A DNA stretch of 64,000 bases from Candidatus Woesearchaeota archaeon (GTDB lineage Archaea; Nanobdellota; Nanobdellia; Woesearchaeales; 21-14-0-10-32-9), in contig JAHKLZ010000025.1 of NCBI GenBank assembly GCA_020854775.1, forward strand, positions 1 to 64,000, read 5' to 3'. The notes below the pieces were generated by a model. The model had not been told where the DNA came from and did not search any database. It saw nothing but the letters and a program-made list of their open reading frames with translations. The translations under genes were made by a program, and so were the position numbers. The first letter of the stretch is position 1; each line of letters opens with the position of its first letter. This document shows, piece after piece, positions 34,373 to 43,341 of this stretch.

Positions 34373-34597
34373 ATGGCTGGGACGTATGTTGATAAGAATA
34401 GTTATCGTAGGTTTTCTGATAGTGGTAAACTTGTGTCTAGGTGGGTGGCTGAGGATAAGATTGGTCGTCCTTTGAAGAAGAGCGAGGTTGTTCATCATGG
34501 CTACTACGGTAAGGATTGTAATGATCCTGATAACTTATGGGTTTTCAAGAATCAATCTGAGCACATGAAAAAGGCTCACAACAAGAAAAAGAACTAA
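34373..34597 (+). CDS. HNH endonuclease-like small protein
   Basis: A 74-aa protein. VVHHGYYGKDCNDPDNLWVF followed by KNQSEHMKKAH (about residues 39-70) is the HNH pattern: His-His, Asn of the PDNL turn, and a late His. TATA-like AATATTTAAAT (34326-34336) precedes it, and AGGTGAT lies seven bases before the ATG. Stand-alone HNH proteins of this size come from phages, mobile elements or defence loci. Confidence 0.75.
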   Translation: MAGTYVDKNSYRRFSDSGKLVSRWVAEDKIGRPLKKSEVVHHGYYGKDCNDPDNLWVFKNQSEHMKKAHNKKKN

Positions 34598-34615
34598 AAA
34601 AAATAATTAATAGAA

Positions 34616-35383
34616 TCAGATTAATTTCTTGTAAATCAAATAAAGAATCGTTGATGTGAACAAGAACACACACAAAATAACCGTGAAGATTATCGAAGGG
34701 TACTGACTCGCGAATCCCGACGTGGAAACGTGTTTTAACAATATGCCTAAGTAAGCCCAAACAAGTACTGAAGCGTACGCGACGTCTTTATTCTTCAGCG
34801 TCGCTAAAATACCTATGGTTGCACCTATTAATAAAACAATGATTGTCCAAATAATCTCGCTTATTCCGAAGCCGTTCCAATTAACACTAACCAAAAAAAC
34901 GGTTACGTTCGCAATAGTCGCTACGGTTATCCAACCAAAATACACGCTGAAAGGCAACTTCATCAAAAAATAATCTTCGCGTTTCAACTTGTAACCATGA
35001 AGACATTCAGCTATCTTAATAAGACTAAAAAGTATTAAACCCATAAAAAACAAGGAAAGCCACATAGCGTCGTAGTGCCAACAAAAAAGCCAAGAAATAT
35101 TTGCAAGAGAACTAATAATGAAATAAAACCTTATTTTTTCCAGAACTTTTTCGTGTTTCTTAACGTTACCAAAAACATTGAACTGATACAGAACAAATAA
35201 GCTTAGCAATAAGTAAATCAAACCCCAAATAGAAAACGTTAAACCAGCCGGAGCAAACAAGTTAGGATAAGAATCAGACACAGCACCCGTAGCAACGTTA
35301 TTTATAGGCAGAGCATTAGCTAAAAAATTAACCAAAACCATGCCGAGATAAGACAATAAAACAAATATTTTTGTTAAACGCAT
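34616..35383 (-). CDS. TspO/MBR-related membrane protein
   Basis: A 255-aa protein with seven or so hydrophobic helices. LFAPAGLTFSIWGLIYLLL (about residues 42-60) resembles the TspO hallmark region, and conserved Trp residues follow (ISWLFCWHYDAMWLSLFF). TspO proteins bind porphyrins or steroid-like ligands; this longer form belongs to the tryptophan-rich sensory protein-related group. The start codon is beside ATG 35385 of a rightward frame that is not considered real. Confidence 0.75.
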   Translation of the reverse strand: MRLTKIFVLLSYLGMVLVNFLANALPINNVATGAVSDSYPNLFAPAGLTFSIWGLIYLLLSLFVLYQFNVFGNVKKHEKVLEKIRFYFIISSLANISWLFCWHYDAMWLSLFFMGLILFSLIKIAECLHGYKLKREDYFLMKLPFSVYFGWITVATIANVTVFLVSVNWNGFGISEIIWTIIVLLIGATIGILATLKNKDVAYASVLVWAYLGILLKHVSTSGFASQYPSIIFTVILCVFLFTSTILYLIYKKLI

Positions 35384-35541
35384 AATGAATCAACGTAAAA
35401 CTAAGTATTTAATTGTTTCTAAAAAAAAGTATTATGAAAATAAATTCCTAATACTCCACAAGACAACTGTGCACACAGTGTATTTAAACAACAATTTTTT
35501 TCAAATATTGATGGTTGAAGTTTTAGAACAAGAAACAAAAA

Positions 35542-35550
35542 ATATAAATA
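35542..35550 (+). promoter_or_regulatory. TATA box of the RHH/MazF operon
   Basis: ATATAAATA ends 24 bases before ATG 35574, which argues that the antitoxin begins there without a leader, rather than at the upstream in-frame ATG 35385. Confidence 0.55.
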
Positions 35551-35573
35551 CTGAATCGTATTTATTCGTACTT

Positions 35574-35822
35574 ATGGGTATGCAAATAAGTTTGAAATTG
35601 TCTGATAAAATGTTTAATACAGCAAAGAATTTTTCTGAAGAAAAAGGTTATGATACACTGCAAGATTTTATCAGAGAAACAATAAGAGAAAAATTGTTTG
35701 AACAAAACAACGAAAAACTTAGAGGAATACAAACTTACAAAGCTAGTGAAAAAACTTTAGCCAAACGCTGGTCAACAGCCAAGGAGGCTAAAGCATGGAG
35801 TCATTTACAAAAAAAGAAATAG
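35574..35822 (+). CDS. RHH antitoxin of a MazF-type module
   Basis: An 82-aa protein. MQISLKLSDKMFNTAKNFSE then KGYDTLQDFIRETIREKL gives the ribbon-helix-helix strand and two helices (about residues 3-43), followed by a basic toxin-binding tail. The start is set by the TATA box 24 bases upstream; Met 35580 is an alternative. It overlaps the toxin gene by 28 bases, a typical coupled antitoxin-toxin arrangement, and probably represses its own promoter. Confidence 0.82.
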   Translation: MGMQISLKLSDKMFNTAKNFSEEKGYDTLQDFIRETIREKLFEQNNEKLRGIQTYKASEKTLAKRWSTAKEAKAWSHLQKKK

Positions 35823-36127
35823 TTCTTTTTCCTTTCCCATACACTGATTTATCTAATAGAAAACTCAGACCTTGTTTAGTATTATCTGAAGATTTAGGAG
35901 ATGATGTTATTCTTTGCCAAATTACTTCTAAAAGAACAAAAAAAGACAAGTATTGCGTGGAAATAAAAAAGAACAATACTTTGAATGGTTCTTTGCAATT
36001 GAACAGTTATGTTAGGTGCGACATGCTTTTTACAGCAGAAAAAAATCAAGTAATAAGAAAGATTTGTAAAATTAAAGATGAAGATTATGAAAAAGTCGTA
36101 TACAAAATACGCGAAATAATAAAATGA
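35795..36127 (+). CDS. MazF/PemK-family toxin
   Basis: A 110-aa mRNA interferase of the MazF/PemK fold: KKEIVLFPFPYTDLSNRKLR followed by PCLVLS (about residues 6-31), the conserved Arg-Pro and the Ser/Thr-rich ICxxTS-like strand LCQITSKRTKK. These proteins cut mRNA at short sequences. AAGGAGG lies before the ATG, inside the antitoxin gene. Confidence 0.88.
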   Translation: MESFTKKEIVLFPFPYTDLSNRKLRPCLVLSEDLGDDVILCQITSKRTKKDKYCVEIKKNNTLNGSLQLNSYVRCDMLFTAEKNQVIRKICKIKDEDYEKVVYKIREIIK

Positions 36128-36221
36128 TGTGTTTAACAAATCATTACGCGGAATAGAATAATATTTAAATGATGAATTCTAAGAAAAGAATTATTAAGAC
36201 TTTTTGTTATTGCAAGGTGAG

Positions 36222-36704
36222 ATGTTGCTCAGAACTTTTGATAAAAACAGAATTATTAACAGCTTAACAGGATTTAAAGCAAGAAATTTCTATGCAAGAA
36301 CTTTGAAAATGAAAGAACTCATGCACGCCATGACTAACAACGTTTTAAGTTTAGACGTTGTTGATGAAATGGGCAGAAGCATACACGATCAACCCGTTCA
36401 TTACGATGATGATTACATTCACAGCATTTACCGAGTATTATATGATTCTAACAAGCTAGGAATAATAAACATAAGTCTTTCCCGCATAATTAATAATGAG
36501 AGCTTAGAATCCGCTGTTTTAACAATGATTAATAACGTGAGCCCTGAAACTCTTAACATTAACTTATTTGAATATGACAAAGAAGAATACACTTTTTGTA
36601 TGACTCTAAGCAGAAAATTCCCATTAATTGGCAGGGTTAAAGGAGAAGTTGTTCCTAATTATAATTTTCCTTACACAGATACAACTAAGCACTTCTATGG
36701 ATAA
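36222..36704 (+). CDS. Hypothetical protein
   Basis: A 160-aa protein without a recognised family (LRTFDKNRIINSLTGFKARN at the start; DQPVHYDDDYIHSIYRVLYD near residue 60). TATA-like ATATTTAAAT lies near 36155. ATG 36222 is directly after a GGTGAG; TTG 36204 is a possible earlier start. It is convergent with the carotenoid operon and meets its last stop directly. Confidence 0.55.
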   Translation: MLLRTFDKNRIINSLTGFKARNFYARTLKMKELMHAMTNNVLSLDVVDEMGRSIHDQPVHYDDDYIHSIYRVLYDSNKLGIINISLSRIINNESLESAVLTMINNVSPETLNINLFEYDKEEYTFCMTLSRKFPLIGRVKGEVVPNYNFPYTDTTKHFYG

Positions 36705-37520
36705 TCAAAGAATAAAGAATAAAGATGCGTGCACAAATCCTAAGAATCCGATGAACGCTGTTACGTACGGGAAATACCAATAAACCTTGTTTATCCTGTT
36801 AATATTCTTTAAAGTGTACAAAGCCAGAATAGGATAAACTATTGTTAAAGCACCAAGAGGAGATGCCTTAATACTTATTATGACTGAGAACACCGACCAA
36901 AGAATAACGCATAAAAACAAACTCATTTTTTGTCCGAGAACCAAAGCAGTAGTTTTTAACTTAGCCTTCTTATCAGCTTCCACGTCAGGAACAGCCGAAT
37001 AAATATGCATAGCCCAAACCCAAGCAAAAGAAGCAATTATAACTAATAAAGAAGGAAACTGCTTAGTTAACTCGAAGTAAGCATAAAAACCAGGAAGAAC
37101 ATACAAAATGTTACTTAAAAAATCCAAGAAAGGAATCGCTTTAAACCTAGGAGGCGCACTGTACATAGTTGATAAAACAAGCCAAACCAACAAGATTAAT
37201 GAACCAGTAAGAGAACTCCACACAAAAATAGGAATAAGCAACAAAACACTAATAATTAACCAAATAATTAATTGCTTTTTTTCTTTAAACAATAACCTAT
37301 GCTCCTTACTCGTTTTTTTCTCATTAAAAAAATCAGTGTCCCTATCAAAATAATCATTAATCCCGTACAAATAAATATTAGCAGGCACCAAGAAATAAAG
37401 AAAAGTATAAATGAACTGCCAAGAAACACCCAAAGAATACAAGCCATAAAAATAACCAAGCAAATAAGGACCTGCTAAGTACAACCAAAACCTAGGCCTG
37501 CTAATCTTGAATATGTTCAT
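36705..37520 (-). CDS. UbiA-type prenyltransferase, probable lycopene elongase
   Basis: Integral membrane prenyltransferase of 271 aa with about eight helices. The first Asp-rich motif is NDYFDRDTDFFNEKK (about residues 56-70), the second DVEADKKAKLKTTA (about 181-194). In haloarchaea a UbiA family protein adds C5 units to lycopene on the way to C50 bacterioruberin. Being the last gene of a crtI-crtB-polyprenyl synthase operon makes that role likely here; menaquinone or ether-lipid prenylation is less likely. ATG 37520 overlaps the upstream TGA (TGATG). Confidence 0.85.
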   Translation of the reverse strand: MNIFKISRPRFWLYLAGPYLLGYFYGLYSLGVSWQFIYTFLYFLVPANIYLYGINDYFDRDTDFFNEKKTSKEHRLLFKEKKQLIIWLIISVLLLIPIFVWSSLTGSLILLVWLVLSTMYSAPPRFKAIPFLDFLSNILYVLPGFYAYFELTKQFPSLLVIIASFAWVWAMHIYSAVPDVEADKKAKLKTTALVLGQKMSLFLCVILWSVFSVIISIKASPLGALTIVYPILALYTLKNINRINKVYWYFPYVTAFIGFLGFVHASLFFIL

Positions 37521-38533
37521 CAAAACTTCCTCTCAATAACATAATTTAATAATTTTTCTAATAAGAACCTAATCCTAGGATCTTGCTCTTTTATTAATTC
37601 AACAGTTTCTTCCTTTAAATTATTTATGACTTTCCTAGTCTTATCAGCCACATCATATTTTTCATAAAGCTCCTTAATCTTAACAACTGATTCATCACTC
37701 AAATCAGAATAGTACTGATTCAACAATAATAAGTCTTCGTCAGAAACACTTATCTCCAAAACTTTTCTAGGATAATGTTGCTTACCCGCCTTTATATCAG
37801 ACGTATTAGACTTACCTATTTCTTCAGCGCTTCTATCCAACTCTAACAAGTCATCAGTGAACTGAAACAAAATCCCTATGTTATCAGTTATTTTCTCCAA
37901 GTCCTCAGTGAAAGATTCCCCACTCAGAATATACGCGAGCTTAAAAGGTAACGTGATGGTGTACTTCGCAGTCTTAAACTTATAAATATTCATGACGTCA
38001 TCATTAGTAACAATTTCTTTTTGAGAAAGAATAATCTCATTAAGCTCCGCGAAACCAGTTTTTACGAATTCCTCAGATAATTGCTTAGTAACATCTTTAT
38101 TAACCCTTGACAAATTCATATAAGCAGAATAAGTACCAATTAAGCCAACGCATTGAGCAATACTCTGCGCGTCATGATCCAAATCCTTAGAATCAGGAAT
38201 AAGCTCCTTAACTATTACGTGAATAGAAGGCTTACCCCTCCTAACATCGTCCTTATCAATAATATCATCAATAACTAATATGGATGAATGTAGAACTTCT
38301 AAGCTAGTCGCGGTTATTAACGCGTCATCATTAACCTTACCTGTTAAGACATCATTAATTAAAATGATTAAAGAACCACGAATAAGCTTACCCCTAAGAG
38401 AATACTCCTTTAAGTAATCATAAATCTTCAAGTCCTCAGTCCTAGTTATTAAAGAAGAATTCTTATCAAAAAAACTAATCATCTCATTTCTTAATAATTG
38501 ATGATAACTTTGCAATTCTTTCAAATCATTCAC
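37520..38533 (-). CDS. Polyprenyl (geranylgeranyl) diphosphate synthase
   Basis: Trans-prenyltransferase of 337 aa that makes the C20 precursor for phytoene. The first Asp-rich motif is IDDIIDKDD with RRGKPSIH (about residues 92-108), and the second is FQFTDDLLELDRSAEEIGKS (about 229-248). The second motif reads DDLLE, so the last Asp of DDxxD is Glu; product length cannot be read with certainty. It overlaps crtB by 8 bases and the UbiA gene by one base. Confidence 0.92.
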   Translation of the reverse strand: MNDLKELQSYHQLLRNEMISFFDKNSSLITRTEDLKIYDYLKEYSLRGKLIRGSLIILINDVLTGKVNDDALITATSLEVLHSSILVIDDIIDKDDVRRGKPSIHVIVKELIPDSKDLDHDAQSIAQCVGLIGTYSAYMNLSRVNKDVTKQLSEEFVKTGFAELNEIILSQKEIVTNDDVMNIYKFKTAKYTITLPFKLAYILSGESFTEDLEKITDNIGILFQFTDDLLELDRSAEEIGKSNTSDIKAGKQHYPRKVLEISVSDEDLLLLNQYYSDLSDESVVKIKELYEKYDVADKTRKVINNLKEETVELIKEQDPRIRFLLEKLLNYVIERKF

Positions 38534-39353
38534 CCCTAAAATAATTAACTAATAACTTAAACATTATTAAATGTTTCCCAGGTTTTACTTGTTTTCTCAA
38601 AACAATCCTAGGATTCTTCTTAATCTTCTTAGCAGTCCAAACAAACATGTCTTGAGCAGTCATTATAGGAACTAAGCAATCACTACGAATATAACCAAAA
38701 CCCTTCCTAGCACCAGAATCTAACTCAAAGAATCTGTTTAACTGCGCTAACAAAAAAGAATCAAAAGCCTCCGCGTTTCGCTCATCATTAATAGTATCAA
38801 AATCAAGATTCTTCAAACCAGAAATCTTAGCTTCATCCAAAGGAAGATAAGACCTGTTCATCTTAGCATCTTGATTAATATCCCTAATGAAGTTTATGTA
38901 CTGCATAGCTTTACCTAGAAGCATAGCGTGCTTATACGAAGACTTCTTCAAATTCATTATTTTAGCCATGAACAAACCAATAACCTCAGCGGAACCATAA
39001 ATATAAGCATAAGTATCAACCAAAGATTTACACTTAGTACGCTTCAAGTCAGACTCCATAGCACTAAGAAAAGCAACAACCCAAGACTCCCTGAACTTTT
39101 TATTATTATACAAATCAACAAAGTCATCAATGACTTCGTAACCAGACTTCTTACCACGTAAAGCAAGCAAAGTCTTATTCTTAAAATCTAAGAATTCTTT
39201 TTTCTTCTGAGGCACACTATCAACTAAGTCATCAGCAGTCCTAACGAATGCATAAAGCGTAAAAACATCTTTCCTAATACTCCTAGGAAAAAAAATACTA
39301 CTAGTATAATACGTAGTGCTACCTTTCTTGAAAATATTATTTTTTGTACTCAT
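38526..39353 (-). CDS. crtB: Phytoene synthase
   Basis: Joins two GGPP molecules to phytoene, 275 aa. First Asp-rich motif RTADDLVD (about residues 33-40), second motif YINFIRDINQDAKMNRSYLP (about 142-161) corresponding to the DxxxD region and the signature of phytoene/squalene synthases. The length and helical composition fit. The start overlaps the crtI stop by 17 bases, so translation is coupled. Confidence 0.94.
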   Translation of the reverse strand: MSTKNNIFKKGSTTYYTSSIFFPRSIRKDVFTLYAFVRTADDLVDSVPQKKKEFLDFKNKTLLALRGKKSGYEVIDDFVDLYNNKKFRESWVVAFLSAMESDLKRTKCKSLVDTYAYIYGSAEVIGLFMAKIMNLKKSSYKHAMLLGKAMQYINFIRDINQDAKMNRSYLPLDEAKISGLKNLDFDTINDERNAEAFDSFLLAQLNRFFELDSGARKGFGYIRSDCLVPIMTAQDMFVWTAKKIKKNPRIVLRKQVKPGKHLIMFKLLVNYFRGE

Positions 39354-40803
39354 TTTTTATCTTATTAGCTAAAATCTGCGAACTAATAATCACCATAGGC
39401 ACACCTATACCCGGATGATTATAATGACCCGTGTAAAACAAATTCTTAACTTTTTTACTCTTCATACTCGGCCTAAAAATAGCTGTTTGAAACAAAGTAT
39501 GACTAAGACCAAGAGCAGAACCCTTAAAAGAATTATACCTTGATTTAAAATCAGAATGAGAAAAAATCTTTATTACATCTATGTGCTTAATAATCTTAGT
39601 CTTAAGCGTTTCCTCTAAGTGCATCAATATCTTATCTTTGTACATATTCCTTATTTCCTCAGAATCCCTAAGACCCGGAGCAACAGGCACCAAAACAAAT
39701 AAGTTCTCCTTATCCTTAGGAGCAACAGACTTATCAGTTTTAGAAGGACAACAAACATAATAAGACGGCGCATCAGGCCACTTCTTTTCTTTAAATAATT
39801 GATTAAAATGATGCATCCAATCATTTTCTAAAAACAAATTATGATGCTCCAACCCCCTAATCTTCTTATTAATACCAAGGTACATTATGAACGCGGAAGG
39901 AGCCACAACTCTATTAGACCAATACTTCTTAGAATAAGACCTGTACTTCTCATCTAATAAATAATTCTCAGTGAACCAATAATCAGCGTTACTAATAACT
40001 AAATCCGCGCTGTAAGAATCCACGTTAGTAACAACCTTCTTTATTACACCTTTATCCACGACTAATCTCTGAACAGGTTCATTAAGCTTATACTTAACCC
40101 CTAATTTCTTACTAATATCATAAATAGATAACGCGACAGCATTAAGACCTCCTTCAGGATAAAACACGCCCATGTTGAAATCAATATGACTCATAATGCT
40201 GTAAAGAGCAGGAGTATTCTTAGGCGCGCCACCCAAGAAAACCATGGTGTACTCCAAGATTTTTTTTATTTTATCAGACTCAAAATTATTACTAACGTAC
40301 TTATCAAGATTCTGAAAAACATTAAGCTTAGTACCCTGAACTAATAATTTGAAACTAAAAAAATCAGACAACTTATTGTATTCACGGTAAATAAATTCAC
40401 GCATAGCAGTATCATATTGATACTTAGCTCTTTCCAAGTACTTTTTGAGTTTCTCCGCGCTACCTTTCTCCAAGGATTCGAACAAAGCATAAGTTTCCTC
40501 GATGTTAGGCGTTACTTCTAATTCTGAGTCATGAAAAAATATTTTGTAACTAGGATTTAACAATTTAAGATTAAGCTCCTTATTAGGAGATGTGCCAAGC
40601 TCAGCATAAAACTTCTCAAATACGTCAGGCATCAAGTACCAAGAAGGACCCGCGTCGAACCTGAACTTCTTCTCAACGAACATAGAAGCCCTACCCCCTA
40701 CTTGTTCGTTCTTTTCAAAAACCGTTACTTCATGACCTTGCTTAGCTAGAAGCGCAGCCGCGGATAAACCACCAAAACCAGAACCTATAATTATTATCTT
40801 CAT
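39337..40803 (-). CDS. crtI: Phytoene desaturase
   Basis: CrtI-type FAD-dependent desaturase, 488 aa, making lycopene (or a desaturated intermediate) from phytoene. The N-terminal dinucleotide fold is IIIIGSGFGGLSAAALLAKQ (about residues 3-22), followed by VFEKNEQVGGRASMF and FDAGPSWYLMPDVFEKF, and the C-terminal FAD signature is NLFYTGHYNHPGIGVPMVII (about 450-469). GGTG lies five bases before ATG 40803. It is nine bases after the Fur-family gene. Confidence 0.95.
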   Translation of the reverse strand: MKIIIIGSGFGGLSAAALLAKQGHEVTVFEKNEQVGGRASMFVEKKFRFDAGPSWYLMPDVFEKFYAELGTSPNKELNLKLLNPSYKIFFHDSELEVTPNIEETYALFESLEKGSAEKLKKYLERAKYQYDTAMREFIYREYNKLSDFFSFKLLVQGTKLNVFQNLDKYVSNNFESDKIKKILEYTMVFLGGAPKNTPALYSIMSHIDFNMGVFYPEGGLNAVALSIYDISKKLGVKYKLNEPVQRLVVDKGVIKKVVTNVDSYSADLVISNADYWFTENYLLDEKYRSYSKKYWSNRVVAPSAFIMYLGINKKIRGLEHHNLFLENDWMHHFNQLFKEKKWPDAPSYYVCCPSKTDKSVAPKDKENLFVLVPVAPGLRDSEEIRNMYKDKILMHLEETLKTKIIKHIDVIKIFSHSDFKSRYNSFKGSALGLSHTLFQTAIFRPSMKSKKVKNLFYTGHYNHPGIGVPMVIISSQILANKIKNEYKK

Positions 40804-40811
40804 CAAAACAC

Positions 40812-41183
40812 CTACTTAACGCACTTATCACAAATACCTTTAACCTCTAATTGAAAACTATTAATAGAACCAGGAATCTTATCCTTTAAGAAATCAATAT
40901 TATCAATCTCGAAATGAATAACCTTGCCTGTTTCTTCACAAACAAAATGACAATGACTCTTCTTACCACGAGAATAAACTTTTTTCCGGTCACAAATATA
41001 AGAAATAAGCTCCTTGTTTTTTTCAGCTTCGTTTAAGAATCGATAAATAGTAGCCACTCCAATACTTTCATCTATTTCTTTAACCCTTAAAAATAAGTCT
41101 TCAGCACTAAAAAAAGAATTAATACTGCTTAGTTCTTGTTTAATTAATTCTTTTTGCTTAGTATTCCTATTCTTACGAGGCAT
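40812..41183 (-). CDS. Fur-family transcriptional regulator
   Basis: A 123-aa metalloregulator. The N-terminal winged helix has SIGVATIYRFLNEAEKNKEL (about residues 37-56), and the dimerisation part has CHFVCEETGKVIHFE (about 78-92) and a C-terminal CDKC. One CxxC plus the His residues could hold zinc; the second CxxC pair of many Fur proteins is missing. It is the first gene of the carotenoid operon, so Fe, Zn or peroxide control of carotenoid synthesis is a reasonable guess. Confidence 0.88.
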   Translation of the reverse strand: MPRKNRNTKQKELIKQELSSINSFFSAEDLFLRVKEIDESIGVATIYRFLNEAEKNKELISYICDRKKVYSRGKKSHCHFVCEETGKVIHFEIDNIDFLKDKIPGSINSFQLEVKGICDKCVK

Positions 41184-41266
41184 ACTATTTAAGAAAAACT
41201 AATTATTTAAAATACTTATTAAAAAATGAGTAACATTTAAATAATGAATCCGCAAAGAAAAGAAAC

Positions 41267-41929
41267 ATGGAAGACGTACTAATAATAAACTTCAAGACTT
41301 ACAAAGAAAGCACAGGAAGAAACGCACTAAGAATAGTTAGAGCCGCAGAGAAAGCTTTAACAAAGAAAAAAGGAAAAATAATACTAGTTCCACAAACAGT
41401 TGATTTAAGACTAGTAAAAAAATCAACGAAGATACCTGTTTTTGCACAACACACCGATTTAGAAGAACAAGGAGGACACACAGGGAGCACGAACATAGAC
41501 GCAATAAAAGAAGCAGGAGCTAAAGGAATACTAATAAATCACTCAGAGAAAAGACTCTCAATGAAAAGAATAGAACAAACAGTTAAGCTATGTAAAAAAA
41601 AGAAACTTCTAAGCTTAGTATGCACGAAGAACTTAGCAGAAACCAAGAAAGTATTAAAATTCAAACCTGACTACGTAGCCGTAGAACCACCTGAATTAAT
41701 AGGAGGAACAACTTCTATAAGCGAAGCCAAACCAAAACTAATACAAGAAGCATCTAAGACCTCAAACAAAATAAGAATACTTTGCGGAGCAGGAATACAC
41801 TTAGAAGAAGACGTCAGAATAGCCAAACAATTAGGAGCGAACGGAGTACTAGTAGCGTCAGGAGTGATAAAAGCAAAAAACGTAGAAAAAGAAATCATTA
41901 GCTTACTAAAAGGATTTAACAAAAAATAA
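41267..41929 (+). CDS. tpiA: Triosephosphate isomerase
   Basis: Archaeal-type TIM of 220 aa, shorter than bacterial enzymes. The substrate-binding NFKTY (about residues 8-12), the catalytic His in AQHTD/INHSEKR and the catalytic Glu in VAVEPPELIGG (about 139-149) are visible, and the phosphate loop is CGAGI (about 170). Interconverts DHAP and glyceraldehyde-3-phosphate. TTTAAATAA at about 41235 serves as promoter, divergent from the Fur-family gene. Confidence 0.95.
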   Translation: MEDVLIINFKTYKESTGRNALRIVRAAEKALTKKKGKIILVPQTVDLRLVKKSTKIPVFAQHTDLEEQGGHTGSTNIDAIKEAGAKGILINHSEKRLSMKRIEQTVKLCKKKKLLSLVCTKNLAETKKVLKFKPDYVAVEPPELIGGTTSISEAKPKLIQEASKTSNKIRILCGAGIHLEEDVRIAKQLGANGVLVASGVIKAKNVEKEIISLLKGFNKK

Positions 41930-41942
41930 AAAAAATAAGAAT

Positions 41943-42467
41943 TTATTTGTTTATGTACAACAATTTCTTATTATCATGCAAGTTCCAATGAGAACCGTTA
42001 TAATGCTTAACTTCTAAAGTAACTGAGTGCTGACCCTTAGGTAAATCCTTAACAGGCACAATAACGAACACAGCGGCTTTATCCCTGCGAGCAATCGTGA
42101 AATTCTCCTCGTTCATGTACGAATGCAAAATATTCTCATCTACTAAATCATCATTACCACTTACGCTCATAGTGAAGTTCCTAGGCGTGTTGTAAATATT
42201 ATGAATACCCACACCGAAAATAACAGAGTCCTCACCCTTACCAGGAGTTAAAGGATTCCTATGAATATAAATAGGATCATTAGACACAAAAGCATTAATT
42301 AACTCTTGCTCCATCATCGCGTCAACTTCCCCACTAATCTGATTAGTCCTAAAAATCAAGTTACCAAACAAAGCAATACCCGCCATTAACATCAAAGCAG
42401 CAATAATAATACCTACTAAAGTACTAATAGCTATTTCCATACCTTTCTTGTTACGAATCATTTTCAT
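41943..42467 (-). CDS. Class III signal peptide (pilin-like) protein A
   Basis: A 174-aa exported protein. MKMIRNKKGMEIAISTLVGI is a basic, Gly-terminated class III signal sequence followed by a hydrophobic helix (about residues 10-32), as in archaeal pilins and archaellins. The outer part is beta-rich (GKGEDSVIFGVGIHNIYNTP). GGGTG lies about eight bases before the ATG. It closes a three-gene run with the 79-aa protein and pilin-like protein B; it may form a surface filament or complex. Confidence 0.82.
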   Translation of the reverse strand: MKMIRNKKGMEIAISTLVGIIIAALMLMAGIALFGNLIFRTNQISGEVDAMMEQELINAFVSNDPIYIHRNPLTPGKGEDSVIFGVGIHNIYNTPRNFTMSVSGNDDLVDENILHSYMNEENFTIARRDKAAVFVIVPVKDLPKGQHSVTLEVKHYNGSHWNLHDNKKLLYINK

Positions 42468-42506
42468 CAATCAAACACCCTAAAAAAAAAGAAAAAATTA
42501 GGAAAA

Positions 42507-42746
42507 TCATAATTTCCTAAAATCAAAATGCCTAAGCATGATAGACGTGAACATCAACAAAATCGTGACACCCACCAACAAAATCAAAGCGCCTAAGCCC
42601 CATTCAACGTTCTTATTCAACAACAAAAAAATACCCGCGACTATACTAATAGTACCAAGCCACAAGTACTTATCAATTATTAACTTGAACAAAGCAAACT
42701 CTTCATCATGCGTTAAACTCAACTTATTCTTTCTTTTCTTAAACAT
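42507..42746 (-). CDS. Small two-helix membrane protein
   Basis: A 79-aa protein with two hydrophobic helices (about residues 29-46 and 52-70) and a basic start (MFKKRKNKLSLTHDEEFALF). GAGGTGA precedes the ATG. It is between the two pilin-like genes, so it may be an accessory or anchor protein for them. No family recognised. Confidence 0.7.
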   Translation of the reverse strand: MFKKRKNKLSLTHDEEFALFKLIIDKYLWLGTISIVAGIFLLLNKNVEWGLGALILLVGVTILLMFTSIMLRHFDFRKL

Positions 42747-42759
42747 ACTAATTCACCTC

Positions 42760-43242
42760 TTAGTTCTGAACAATCATAATGAACTGACTTTGAACATCAG
42801 AACCCTTCATTGACAAAGTACAAACATAATGACCCGGATCAGTTGCAGAAATTATTGCTTCAAAAGTACCTATAGCACCTGAACCTATCTTTTGTTCACC
42901 TACCAACAAATCAACACCCCCATTAGAACCCGCACCATTATCACAATCAACATCCGGTTCAAACTCAGCTTCAGCATCTTTATTATAATAACCTATACCT
43001 ATTCTTACTTTATCCGCAGGTTTAATTCTTAATTCATTCCCAGAAGAAAGAACTAAAGGATTAGTCCTTGAAGGCTCAACCCTGAAATCTACGATGTCAA
43101 AAGCACCCATCAAGCTCTCATCACCCTTAGCAAAGAAACCTCTAATAAAAGCGATTGCTGCACCTATAATAACAATAGCAATAACCAACATAACAACAGT
43201 ACTAATACCTAGTTCCATCGCTCCTTTTTTTCTAAAACCCAT
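42760..43242 (-). CDS. Class III signal peptide (pilin-like) protein B
   Basis: A 160-aa exported protein starting MGFRKKGAMELGISTVVMLV, with the RKKGA cleavage context and a hydrophobic helix to about residue 34. The outer part has one Cys pair (DCDNG; YVCTL) and an Ig-like strand pattern. GAGGTG lies about seven bases before the ATG. It is the first gene of the three-gene run; the organisation resembles that of protein A. Confidence 0.82.
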   Translation of the reverse strand: MGFRKKGAMELGISTVVMLVIAIVIIGAAIAFIRGFFAKGDESLMGAFDIVDFRVEPSRTNPLVLSSGNELRIKPADKVRIGIGYYNKDAEAEFEPDVDCDNGAGSNGGVDLLVGEQKIGSGAIGTFEAIISATDPGHYVCTLSMKGSDVQSQFIMIVQN

Positions 43243-43341
43243 ATTTTACACCTCTAAATCTTTTTTTTAATCGAATAGACTAAAACACTCGTTAAGAAAC
43301 TATTAAGATTTTCATTTAAATAATTTTCTATAAATTCAACA

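Noticed and set aside
35385-35573. N-terminal extension of the RHH antitoxin
   Set aside because: A TATA box at 35542-35550 lies inside it, and the RHH domain begins after 35574.
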